A DNA stretch of 64,000 nucleotides, taken from Bugula neritina (Eukaryota > Bryozoa > Gymnolaemata > Cheilostomatida > Bugulidae). Location: assembly GCA_964035545.1 (NCBI GenBank), contig OZ037769.1, forward strand, positions 5,638,429 through 5,702,428, read 5' to 3'. Positions 44,301-55,188 of the stretch are shown here, piece by piece. Under the pieces are notes generated by a model that was not told the DNA's origin, made no database searches, and was given only the letters and a program-made list of their open reading frames with translations. How positions within the stretch are numbered: the first letter of the stretch is position 1; each line of letters begins with the position of its first letter. Made by a program: the position numbers and the translations under genes.

Positions 44301-47027
44301 CTGTAATAAATGCAGTTATGTTGACGTAGTTTCATCATCTCATCAAGCAGTAAAGTTGCCCCACTAGAACGGGACTCATCACATATAATGAGCAGATTTT
44401 CGTATCAAGACATAAAATATGCAGTTTGCAGGAAAGCAGCTTTTCTAAAATCAAAATCAAAAACCAATAACCGTAGCTACAGTAGCGGTTTGCTAACAGA
44501 GTTTTTGGTGAAATCCACCAAAAGAATAACCTGGCATACATATTCTTGAGTATGAAATCACCTTATTAGCTTTAATAGTCTCTTTGCATTTAGTGAGTAA
44601 CTGCTCCTGACGTTTAACCTTCTCCTTGAGAGTAGCCAACTCCTCGGCGTTATGTTGTGGTGACGTGGAACTCGAGTCCTGCTCTTGTAGAAAGCTTATC
44701 TGATAACAAAAAGCACACATTACAGAAGGGGAACATAATTGGCACATATAGTGATGACAACTCCAAATTTGGCACGGCTTTTCACTTTTAGTACAAATGT
44801 CACATGACAACATTTACCTTAGTTTTCAGAGTTGATATTTCTGTATCTTTCTCCTCAATAGTAGACTGGAGGCTGGTTTCCAGGTGCTGTTTGCTCTTCC
44901 GCTCCAACTCAGACTGCTCTCTGAGCTCGGAAATCCTGCGGAATGATTTATCTTGCGATTGAGTGAGCAACTCACTAAGTTTAGCTCTCTCGTTCTCAGC
45001 TTGATTGAATGCAGTAAAAACCTGTATCACAATTATTATGTAGCAAATAAACAGCCAGCTCAGCATAAATGCCTTGATATATAAAATTAGATCGAAAAGA
45101 AACAGTCACTTGTTGCATAAAAAAGTGAGAAGATTCAATTTTTAAAGTTCAGTTTGCCTTGTTTTATTTCAGTTACATTGTTGCAGTGTACTAAATTACT
45201 TTACATTTAGTAAATACACTTCATACATAGTAAATGCGCAAGTTCATTCATAGCAAATGTATTTCATATGTAACAAACATACTTCACATATAGCACTTAT
45301 GCAGCTACTATATAACGAATATATATTTCTATTACATGTAGTAAATATGCTAGTTTTCCTATTAGTGTAGCGTCAAAACTGCACTAGCAAAAAGCATTGC
45401 ACTAGTAGAAATCACTGCCCACTTTAGTGGATGATGAATTTCAGTGAATCTATTACATCAATGACAGAAATAGAATTACCAGTAAACTGTATTGGTATAG
45501 GTACAATCACAAAAGCTACTGTATAAACCATATTTTTAACATAAACTTTGCAACATCCATGTCATTATTTGTTAAACTATTCAGCAAAATACTCAATTTT
45601 AAAATCAAATAGGAGTAGAGAGGTGAGAGCTAGCATACATACACACCTGTTTGTACTTGTTCTTGTACTTGACAGACGTCCTCTCTACAGCCCGGAACCT
45701 TTGGAACAACTCTTCTTTGCTGAAAGCTTGCAAGTTGACGACTGTTTCTGTTTCTGCTTCACTTTCATTATCACTGGGAATGATATACGAGGGCTTAGTA
45801 GGAGTTATCATCACATCGAGGGAGTTGTTGGCTGACATTGCAGTAGCAGTAGAGTCGTTGGCTGTGACATAAGAGTCGTCTACTGCTGATGTAGCACTGG
45901 CAGCACCCTACAAGGTAAATAAACATTTCCTTCACATTTCTGCTTAAAAAATGCACATCAAAACCAAATAGATAAATCATTTTAATTTGTTATTTGAATT
46001 CAAATGCGATTTAAGAAAATAAGTTTAATATTTCATAACAATAAAAATATAATTCTAACTAAAGGTTATCAAATAATGTTTCAAAGGAGAAACTTTCGCT
46101 GTTTGCAGCTTCATGCATATAAATGCAATTTATTTCATGCATCAACAAATAAAATAATAAGTAAAGAAGTTACAAACACATCTGATGGGCTATTACTGTG
46201 AAGCCATACTGTTTTTAAATGCCAAAAAGTAATTTTTACAACAAAAACTTCAGCAGCTACTATGTCTATCCAAAGTAATCCAGCAACATCAAATGCATGT
46301 TGCCAAAAGAGCTAAGAATTGTTTCACAAACATTTGCTAGTTTACTACCTGATTTAAAAGTTGGTTATTCAAGTTTTCAGTTATTACAAAAATATACTGA
46401 ACAGAGAGCAAGATGAAACTTTTATGATAACTGAAATAGCAATCAATCACTTCTTTGATAATCTCTATTCGAACAAAACGTCTAAGTGAAAAATTAATTA
46501 CAAGAAGCACAACAAAGTTTTTACAACGTATTAAAATAAAAGTGTATAAAGGTATCAGTGTAGTGTCAGTGAGGTGTCATCTAGCTTCACACCATGCATT
46601 CAGAGAACATTTTTGCTAGTCTATAAAAATAGTTTCTACAACACATGCACCTCATACTAAGAAATTTTAATGGCTGCTAAATTTCTTAAAAGTGCAAAAA
46701 ACCTTAGAGAATTAATAGAAATTACATATAAAATTACAAGCATGCTAGCTTCGCAACAAGTTTAATGGTGTTAACGGCTATCAGTCGACACAGCTCTAAC
46801 TGACTTCACTGTTTTAGAGTCAACTTGCTCTTTATTTAAGCAACTGATGTGTTTACCTTAACATCTTCATTGGGTTTTATTGGAGTGGACTGAGTAGAGG
46901 GTTCATCAATGTCAATTAGGCTTCCTTCCTTGACATCTGGTTTTTTAGCCAATGAGGTGCTTGCATTTACCTGCTGGGCAACCTTTTCAGCACCAACTTC
47001 AATTTTTTGCTTCAGTTTTTTAAACAT
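32316..47027 (-). CDS. GOLGA4: Golgin-245/GOLGA4-type trans-Golgi golgin with GRIP domain (22 exons, 2018 aa)
   Basis: A long coiled-coil tether of the trans-Golgi, recruited by ARL1 through its C-terminal GRIP domain. Coding exons: 47027-46857, 45907-45647, 45021-44818, 44699-44562, 44300-44145, 43711-43594, 43054-42930, 42442-42239, 41809-41630, 41176-41054, 40904-40114, 40010-39146, 39010-38883, 38474-38306, 37977-37812, 37197-36991, 36631-36432, 36139-34982, 34008-33879, 33733-33534, 33144-32872, 32405-32316. All phases agree. The N terminus MFKKLKQKI is identical to vertebrate GOLGA4. QSQDKSFRRISELRE and LLTKCKETIKANK in exons 3-4 match conserved golgin-245 blocks. Nearly everything between is heptad-rich coiled coil. 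GRIP core LEYLKNVLYEYMMG is at about residues 1972-1985, continuing into exon 22 (TLAKVIASVMKFS). The stop at 32316 comes from reading past a weak donor-like GTATAT; an extra 3' exon cannot be fully excluded. Exon 14 uses a probable GC donor, and exon 11 carries a 15-residue repeat array. Confidence 0.95.
32742..32862. repeat. 20-bp minisatellite beside the golgin exon 21 donor
   Basis: Six units of consensus AAACCACCAGAGAATCTGGT (one is 22 bases). The array ends at 32862, nine bases inside the intron from the exon 21 donor (exon edge 32872). Confidence 0.9.
33160..33355. repeat. 12-bp minisatellite beside the golgin exon 21 acceptor
   Basis: Units of AGCAATGTAACT and variants (AGCAATATAACT, GGCAACACAAAA) run for about 190 bases and start roughly 15-25 bases from the acceptor of exon 21 (exon edge 33144). 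Like the other 12-bp array it produces a meaningless open frame, here rich in Asn, Thr and Ser. Confidence 0.9.
40329..40760 (-). repeat. 45-bp in-frame coding repeat in golgin exon 11 (15-residue units)
   Basis: Nine full and one partial copies of the 15-residue unit EHQTQLSDLESKLST, at about residues 609-752 of the golgin. Units differ at few positions (D/G, S/I, A/K/T at the last position), so the array is recent compared with the flanking coiled coil. Sense-strand DNA units are nearly identical. Antisense open frames over the array are by-products. Confidence 0.97.
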
Positions 47028-47339
47028 AGTGGTTTTTGTGTCGTCACTCCACAGCTATGTGCTACAGTTTAGTTACTTCATCAATTTCACAATTAATTTC
47101 AGCAAATAGAAGGTGAGGAGCCTAAATAAATTGAACAAAATTGAACTACAAATCAAGGACTAAACTCAAGTTTGGTTCAAATTCAACTAAAATTGCGTTT
47201 AACCTATTACTTAAAAATAGAAAACAAAAAATTGATAAACTTATGAAGTATAGAATTGCTCTAATAATTATCTAAATACTTAATATTCAATAACTAAATT
47301 CACTTATCAATTTAAAGTAGTTGAGTTTTACCATATAAT

Positions 47340-48010
47340 GATATATACTAGCCAACTAGGTACTGCTCAAGCCTAAGGAGTAAAGACAGTACCACTATAA
47401 GTATGATTATGATAGTAAGCATGACGATAACTATAAGTTTAACTTTATGTAACAAGTAGTATCAGTATCAGTATGGGACCCAGACAATCATAAAATTCAA
47501 TCAGTATCAGTATGAGTAGCTACTTAAAGCTCTTAGTATAACTAAGTCTAATAACTATAAGTATAGCTAGAAAATTAAATAAGTTAAAGCTATCGAGAAT
47601 GAGAATCGTTACTAAATTAAAATTGACTAAAGTTTAATCAACTAAAAGTATTACTATTACTATAACATCAGTATAAGTATAAGTATTATTATTACTATTA
47701 CGTCTATTAGATTTAACATATACTGTAAATCTGTGATATAGTAATTACTATATTCAAATTTTAATTCATAGTCATACTCATAGTGAATGATACTGAGTCT
47801 AATAGTAATAGTCATACTGATACTCTGATACTCATGCCCATGGTCATACTCACTTACAGTTACACTTACAGTTAGTGTTACTGCATAACTATAAGTTTAG
47901 GACAATCAATTAAAAGTATAACTTAGTTATACTTATAATTGATTGTCTTGTTATTAACTATAACTTATAACTTATAAGAAATAAAACTAACATTAAGTCA
48001 ATACTAACAG
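47340..48010. repeat. Degenerate ACTAT / AGTATCAGTA low-complexity tract
   Basis: About 670 bases of loosely periodic words such as AGTATCAGTATGAGTA, ACTATAAGTATA and ACTTACAGTTACAC. No fixed unit length. The texture resembles that at 28800-29340. Confidence 0.6.
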
Positions 48011-48083
48011 TAATTCACTGAATGATAAAAAAAAATTAGCTTCAAGATAGTTATATTAATATTATTATTTAAAAGCCAAAACC

Positions 48084-48137
48084 AATTTGAAATTGAAGTT
48101 CAACTTCAAGTTGAAATTCAAATTGAAGTTCAAGTTG
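48084..48137. repeat. TTGAAGTTCAA palindromic array
   Basis: Successive TTGAA and TTCAA words (AATTGAAGTTCAACTTCAAG, TTGAAATTCAAATTGAAGTT) make a stretch that is both tandem and self-complementary. No associated gene feature. Confidence 0.7.
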
Positions 48138-50283
48138 TTCACTTTGACATTGTGATTGACTTTCAGAATGAGAATTGTTTTAGTTTCAGTTTACATTACT
48201 TACCTCTGTTGGGCATAATCGGCTAATTCACACTATGTAATTTATGGTTGAAGCCTTGAGAAGCTACTTGTTCTTGTCATATACTAAATCATTATGGTTA
48301 TTTATTGTATTTAGTAATTAATTATATTAATATATTAATTATCATTATGAATTAATCAATTGAATACGTGGAAATTGGACTCAGGAAACTGCCGAGAAGA
48401 AAAAATATTTGGCACTGGCTCAATAGTCTTAGTATTAGTATGCCTGTAAATCTTATCCAGTTTCTATATTCGACTTTCTATAAAAAGCAGGCGATTTTTA
48501 GGCAAGCTTTTGTACTGATAACTCCTCGTAGCACTTCCTCATTTTCCATGAAATTTAAACTTTACTGTCTCTACAAGACAATAACTATTTTATGGATATT
48601 CACAGAGGTTATAATTTAAAAATTATAACTGATATAGTATACTGCTTTATGATTTTTATTATATAATAGTTTATATATACTGATCACATATAAACTTGAT
48701 ACTTGTATTAAGATGCTTCGTTACTGTATAATAGTATATAATTTAATAATCCTACTAGCATTGTGAAGAAGGAACTAGTGAACAAAGTTTTAATACTGCT
48801 ACACGGACACACCCCCATATAAATAGTTAAAGTAATGGTAATGCCAGTGTCCATAACTTGATATTGAGCATTTTGTATGCGTACTGATGGTGGTAAGCAA
48901 TAATTTAATAAAACTCAGTTCCTCACTTTTGCATGCTTTCATAAATTTGTTTTAGGATAAGTTTATTCTAATTCCAAGATGGCTAGTACATGCAATGAGA
49001 GATTAAAATTGTTAGCAACTCTGAGACAAGTGAAACTGCATGTACAACTATAAAGAAGTATGCTGCCTGCAGAATCCTATATACCACAGCCTGACAGCAA
49101 TAGTTATGCCTGAGCAATGATGCCAAGATGCATACGGCTGCTGCCTCCTTGATAACTTCAATGGATGCTCAAGTTTATGAGATTCTAAAGTAAAAAACAT
49201 AGTACATTAATTATTGATCCAACCATATCCATTTTCAAACTTAAAGTCAATATTTTCATTATATAGACAAATAGTTTGAAGCTAAAACTTATATGGGATA
49301 AAGTCCTAAAGACAAACTTTTCAAATTTCACAACTGTTTTGCAGTTTACATTAGGATAAAAGCAATAATGATATATATGATGATTAAATGCCTATAAAAT
49401 TTGTATAGCAATGAAACATTTAGTAACTTTTAAAAAGCAATCATCGATTTATTATTTAAGGAGGTGTTATTATGTCATGCATGTACTTTTAAAAAAATTT
49501 AGTAAATCCTAAGGAAACTGTGCAATTTATAAAATGAACAAATTAAGTTAAATAATACTCATGGTGTGTCTGGCCTACAGGTTAATAGAATCTGAGTGCA
49601 ATGCTGTATAACTAGCTAGCTATTCAAGGTCTTTATAGGGAAACATAACAAAGCGTGTGAATTTAAAAAGGATATTGGGTTATCATTAGTGTATGGTCGA
49701 GTGGTGATAAATGGAACTATTTTAGGTTACGGCGACGTTACGAGTCTCCCGGGATGAACATCAAAAATAATATTATTGATTTCTCTAAACTTGTCCTAAC
49801 TTTACAATATATATACACTTGCATAAACATTATTTGAACTCCATCAATATTGGTATGCATTTTTTTAAAACACTCAACACAATAAACTTAAAAATTATCT
49901 TCTACTTGATCAGGTATGTAAATTCATTTTCTTATATATCAACTATATAAAATATTTGTTATAAAACGAAATTTTTCTTAAATCTAATTACAAAGTAAGT
50001 ATGGTAAATATTTTCAAGTGTTTTATATCAAGAAAAACTTGCTTGTTTTAAAAAAATAGATTTATATTATATTAGCAGTTAAAGAATATTTCATTTATAA
50101 ATTATAGATATCTAATATATTTTACTTTTAGTTTGCACGCAATAAACAATTAATTGTATAGAGTTATTTTAAAGACAGTGAATTTTACACCAACTAGTTT
50201 AAATTGCATCTGAACATACAAGCAGCTAGTCACCCATCTATTCTATACAACCACGATCAATGCAGGGAAACAGATAGTTAATC

Positions 50284-51680
50284 ATGTCACTAAGAAGAAG
50301 CAAGTACCAGAGATTAGTCTCAGCTCCACGTTATCTGAATGGGAGGGCATGTGGATACACCTACTCTGTAGAATCGAGAAACCAGTCTTGCAAGAGAATA
50401 TCAGAGCGTTTCACCAAACACGCCTTGGCACAAAACAATAGTTTAAAGTGCAATTTGAATGATGAACAGAAGAGAATAACCAGGAAGGCTCAATGGCAGC
50501 TAGGTAACAAAATATGAGTCTTTTCGGAAAGCTTAAGACCTCACAGAAAATAAATTCTTTCATTTTATACAAAATTTATATTAAATTATTAAAGTTACCG
50601 TTTTATTCATTTGTTCAAAAAGTGTTAGTCGAAGTTTCCAAGAAAAATATCAACTATAAAAATTGTTTGTGGCATAGCTTTGTGTCATTAAACGAATTAA
50701 CTATATAAACCATGTAAAGTTTTTTAGTCGGTCCTCTCAGTCTTTGAGCCTCTGTGTTCCAAGATATTCTATGTTACATTTGCAACACCTGCTATAAACC
50801 TAGAACCTTGTTTTTATATACTTAATTATCATAAATAACAGACTAAAACATACTAACAATACTACCCTAAGCACATTAAAAGTAATATTTTTCTAGTTTG
50901 CTCTCATCAGTCTGAATGGCTGAGACATGACATAAGGATGGGGTTTATTATATAGTATAGAATGATCAGCAGTGGCCTAGAGGTTTGAACACTGGCTTAG
51001 TAAACATAAAGTCAGCAGTTTGATTTCCAGTAAAAGCTACTATACTGATTTTAGAAAGGGCATTCAGTAATAATTGCTCCTTTGCCCTAATAGTGAAAAG
51101 GTGCTTAGCTATACTTGGCAAATCCCTTTCCTTTAGAGGTTGTCACAGGGATGGCGACTATAAACCCACATGGGTGAGTTTATAAATTATAGAATGTTTT
51201 ATAGACGCACATGACATATAACTATCTATGTCATTAGATATCTTACAGTAATTATTTATATTCCTAGGTAAATTAGAAGAGGCCATTCTGACAGAAAAAA
51301 GTACGTTATGTCAACATCGATCTTATCAAATTGTCTTAAAAGCTGTGCAGCAGCAAGAATTGTCTTCGTCCTTATCTCAAATAACTTCATTGCGAGGGGT
51401 GACAACATCAGCCCTAATTACTCAGCTAACGGATGAGGATACTAGTCTATATGGTAACTATGGTGATACCTGCTATGAGAAGTTACTGCCTGAGATTGAG
51501 AGTGTGCGTGCCATCAGTACAAACAGTTCAAAGAGGAGGCAACTTCGAAGTAGAGCTCTGTTGAGCACAGTCAAACCTATCCCATATCTTGACACAGCTC
51601 TTTCAGATTCCAAATACTTTGCGTTGGCTAAAGAGACTATTTATAGAACAGATAGGTCTGTCTGCAAGCTGGCAACATAG
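50284..51680 (+). CDS. Unrecognised two-exon protein, 210 aa
   Basis: Exons 50284-50503 and 51268-51680 join in phase 1 through a donor G|GTAACA and an acceptor TTCCTAG|GT. In-frame stops precede the ATG. A stop at 51678 and an AATAAA at 51946 follow. The first exon is basic (Arg/Lys-rich, several Cys). The second opens with a probable helix (KLEEAILTEKSTLCQHRSYQ, LKAVQQQELSSSLSQ) and ends with a mixed, basic stretch (TNSSKRRQLRSRALL). No signal peptide, transmembrane segment or known motif is visible. Codon use and splice borders look genuine, but I do not recognise a family. It is divergent from the golgin and convergent with the lectin gene. The intron contains a SINE. Confidence 0.7.
50965..51187 (+). 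repeat. tRNA-derived SINE copy C with target-site duplication
   Basis: A tRNA-like head (CAGTGGCCTAGAGGTTTGAAC, then GTCAGCAGTTTGATTTCC) is followed by the body GGGCATTCAGTAATAATTGC and a tail GCGACTATAAACCCACATGG. It is flanked by the 9-base direct repeat TATAGAATG at 50956-50964 and 51188-51196, a plausible target-site duplication. The body matches copy A at 1337-1515 on the opposite strand. It lies inside the intron of the 210-aa gene. Confidence 0.85.
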
Positions 51681-51945
51681 TTTTTATCATCAGTTTAGGT
51701 TGAAAATAGGTGCAATAATGAAGAAATTGAGAAAATAGCCTACATGTGTTCTAGATTAGAAATTTAGCATAAGAAGTTATGTTCTCGCGAGAATTTCAAC
51801 CAGTGCCAGAACCAAAATTTAACAACAAAATTAAAGAACTTGGGCTATCTTAATTTCTCAACTACTGCTCCTAAATGTTAGGTTGTTTGTTGCGATGTAC
51901 GTCAAGTTAGTCAGCTGCTTCGATAGATCGAACAGTAACCAATAC

Positions 51946-51951
51946 AATAAA
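51946..51951 (+). other. Poly(A) signal of the 210-aa gene
   Basis: AATAAA 266 bases after the stop codon; a second one lies near 52371. Confidence 0.5.
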
Positions 51952-52249
51952 ATAATGCTTATTAATTATGATTTTAGCTTTTGGTTATTATAGCAATTTA
52001 ATTTTTATCAAGTTGATTTCCTTTGGAATCTGCTCCAATTATATGATATCTACCACTGCCTTCTAGCTAATCAGGTTGCACTAAGAAATCAATTTAAGCC
52101 CAGTGAGCCATGGCTGAAATAAATTTGCATGATGCTAAAGAGCAAAAATAGACAGCAATTACTGGAAATAAAATAACTGCATCTCACACAACCAATCACT
52201 GTGCTGGCTGCTAGATGTAATGGCTATTATATGTAACAATCATTCTTTC

Positions 52250-52255
52250 TTTATT
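52250..52255 (-). other. Poly(A) signal of the CCP/CTLD gene
   Basis: Minus-strand AATAAA, 300 bases beyond the stop at 52555. The 3' ends of this gene and the plus-strand 210-aa gene converge, so their untranslated regions may overlap. Confidence 0.45.
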
Positions 52256-52554
52256 ATATAAAGTTATTGAATTTACTATAATGAATTGGTGCGACATAAT
52301 TTGTGTTTAAACATCACAAACTTATTGATATGTAATTTTTCCTTGATGAATTAATTTAGTATATATTGCTAATAAAGAAAGTTGTTTTGCTTGGTATGCT
52401 TATTTGTTGAGTTTAATACATGAAAGTATTTCTAGCAAATGAAATAAGTGCCTATAATCTTTCTATATCAATTATTAATTATCGGTAACTGGTAAAAGTT
52501 GTTACATTAAGTTTTCTAAAACTTAAAAAGCACATCCTGTTGATAAAAGTTCTT

Positions 52555-55139
52555 TTAGATGGTTGAGTTACCAACTGCTGTAGTCATAGTGCTGTTTACA
52601 CTTGGGATTACAGTATTGTTCATAGAACTACCCTGATTGGCTGAAAGTGTAGTTCTTGTACCCACATGGCTACTTGATGGAACACTACCAGATGAGACGT
52701 GTGTAGATGAAGCCATTGGAGAGGGTAAACTTGCTGTTGTAGGGCTACTTTCAGTCGTACCCTCACTAGTAGTGGAGTTGGTCTCAGAACTATTTGCTGC
52801 CGTAGAGATGACAGCAGATGCAGGTAATGCAGAGGTAGTTTGAGTTGCTGTAGGTGTGTTGGGTAGTGAGAATAGAGTACTTGAGAGTAGATTAGCCAAA
52901 GTTGTAGTTGAGCTTGTTACTGCATCTATAAATAAAAATCTGAAAAAATAAAACTTACAGTTTTGTGCATAGTTGATGCAGATATTCCAAGCATGAGAAG
53001 TTCTCTTTTAATAAATTAAAGCAAATTTACCCTTTAAGTATACCATAGCAAACTATTTTATTCTATTAAAGTAACAGTTAACAGAGACTTAAAATAAGTT
53101 ACGATGGCAGAGAAAACAATACTATAATACTTTTAGGAAAGGATACAATTTTCACTATCTTGTTAGAAGACTTTTAATTTTTGACACAAATGCTGTAATT
53201 ATTTATGAATGAGCATCTTTGAAAGCTGTATGCATTGTCAACAACTATTTTTGGCTCCACTTTAGCATTATTAAGTAGCTTTTCCAAATTTACATTAATT
53301 TTGAAAAATTAAAAGTAACTGAAGATCAAGTATTATATTTTCTAGTGCAGACTATAAATTAAATATAGAAAGATTACTTGAAATACTTGCCTGGTGAAAT
53401 GGAGTTATTTGATGTGGAAGGAGATGTAGGTGTAGTAGTAGGATTTGCTACAAGATAAACTCAAGCTCAAAATTGGTGAAAAACTGTTACATACATGAGG
53501 CAACAGAGATGGTCTCATTATATAATATTATATAATATACTAGTCATAAATATTACTATAATATGTTTATAATAATAGGTATGCTGCAACAACACATTTG
53601 AAAAAAAGATATAAATATTTTGATATGCATTGTTTGAGATCAGAACATTACCCTGGATTACCAAATGTTATACAAGGACTGTTCAATATTTCACTCAGCT
53701 ATATATATAATATAACTGTACATATTAATTTGTTACCTATACACTGTATACTGTAGTCATAAGTGTGCATTGTATTATGTATACTAAGACATAGCCATGC
53801 CTATACGCTGTGTTATATACACTATATACTCTAGTCATACCTCTACATTGTATGCTGGAAGCACACAATGGATCCCATCTCCCTGACGGATAGCAGTAAC
53901 ACCGAATACCAGTTGTAGAAGAATAGCCATCAGCACACTCTTGCCGTATCGTCTCCCCAGGGTATACAGGGTGAGAAAAACTTACCACTCGTGTGTTTGG
54001 AGCTTGAGGTGGTGTGCCGCATTGTACTCTAGATTTGCTTATTTCTAAAAATCCCACCATCAATTTGATTAGAAATATGTTTTGTAAACCATAGTTAGTT
54101 TGAAAAAAAGCAACTTATAAATTTTATATGTTGTATGTACCTAATGCTATGTGTAATTTTTGTTAAACATTTTTTTACAAAAACCTTGAGAATTATATTT
54201 TGCTTAGTTTTCTTATTTTCACTACTAAAAAACTTGATGAGTATACAATGTACATGGCAATATTCATAATATGAAACTAGTACCTTGGTGAAAAGATTAT
54301 GACCAGTGTAAAACTAACAGTATAGATATATTCATATATTCTATGATATATATTTTTCTTTCATAGGAAGGCCAGGCTAGCATAAGCAATGCATTAAATT
54401 GAACTGGTACAGTCATAAGTTCCGTTTATAATTGCATCTTAGAGAGATAAAAATAACCTCCTATGGGTACTTGTGATGTTAAAGTTTACAATTAAAGTTT
54501 ACAATTCAATATAAACATAAAGTTTTTCCCAAACCTCTTTCACAGAGAAATGATGGCAGCAACCAGTTTTTGTTATCTCCACACTTGATGGTCTCAATGG
54601 CACCATCTCTGGTCAAATAGCCACATTCTTCTGATACAGAAGAGTTGGTAGGCACTGGTAGAGTTGAAACTACAAGGTAACAAACACAAGAGATGGATGT
54701 GCAGAAGTTAGTCATTAAAGGACCGTGAATAACATGGCTACCTGGCACTAATAAACTGTGATGGTAAGCAGTAAGTTGTAGAGGTGAACACACCTAGATT
54801 CATATAACGCTAAGTTGTTGAAAAATAGTGACAAATGTGGTTGTTAGGAGAAAAACATTTTAGTGTCTAAATTAAACTGTTCAACTTGACGTGGTTCCAG
54901 GTAAAACTGTGAAAAGTATATTATCAAAATAAAAATAGTTGCTATGCGCATCGCCAGCAGGTAAAAAGAATAATATTATTAGGTAAACCTGCATCATTGT
55001 CTCCCCATTTCCATTTTATTTGATAGCCATAACTGCCACCAATCCAATAGTTTCCTGCAAACCTTCTCTCTTGGCCAGCCTCTCGTATTATGTATTCCGT
55101 CAATGAGCTTATCAGGTACTACATTAGATAAAGAAATAA

Positions 55140-55188
<49 letters not shown>

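Larger units (their letters stand above)
47028..50283. other. Intergenic stretch between golgin and the 210-aa gene
   Basis: The golgin and the plus-strand gene are divergently arranged here, so both promoters should lie in this 3.2 kb. No clear TATA or initiator can be defended. It includes low-complexity ACTAT/AGTATCAGTATG sequence at 47340-48010 and a TTGAAGTTCAA-based palindromic array at 48084-48137. Several short plus-strand frames (48368-48619) have no signature. Confidence 0.5.
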
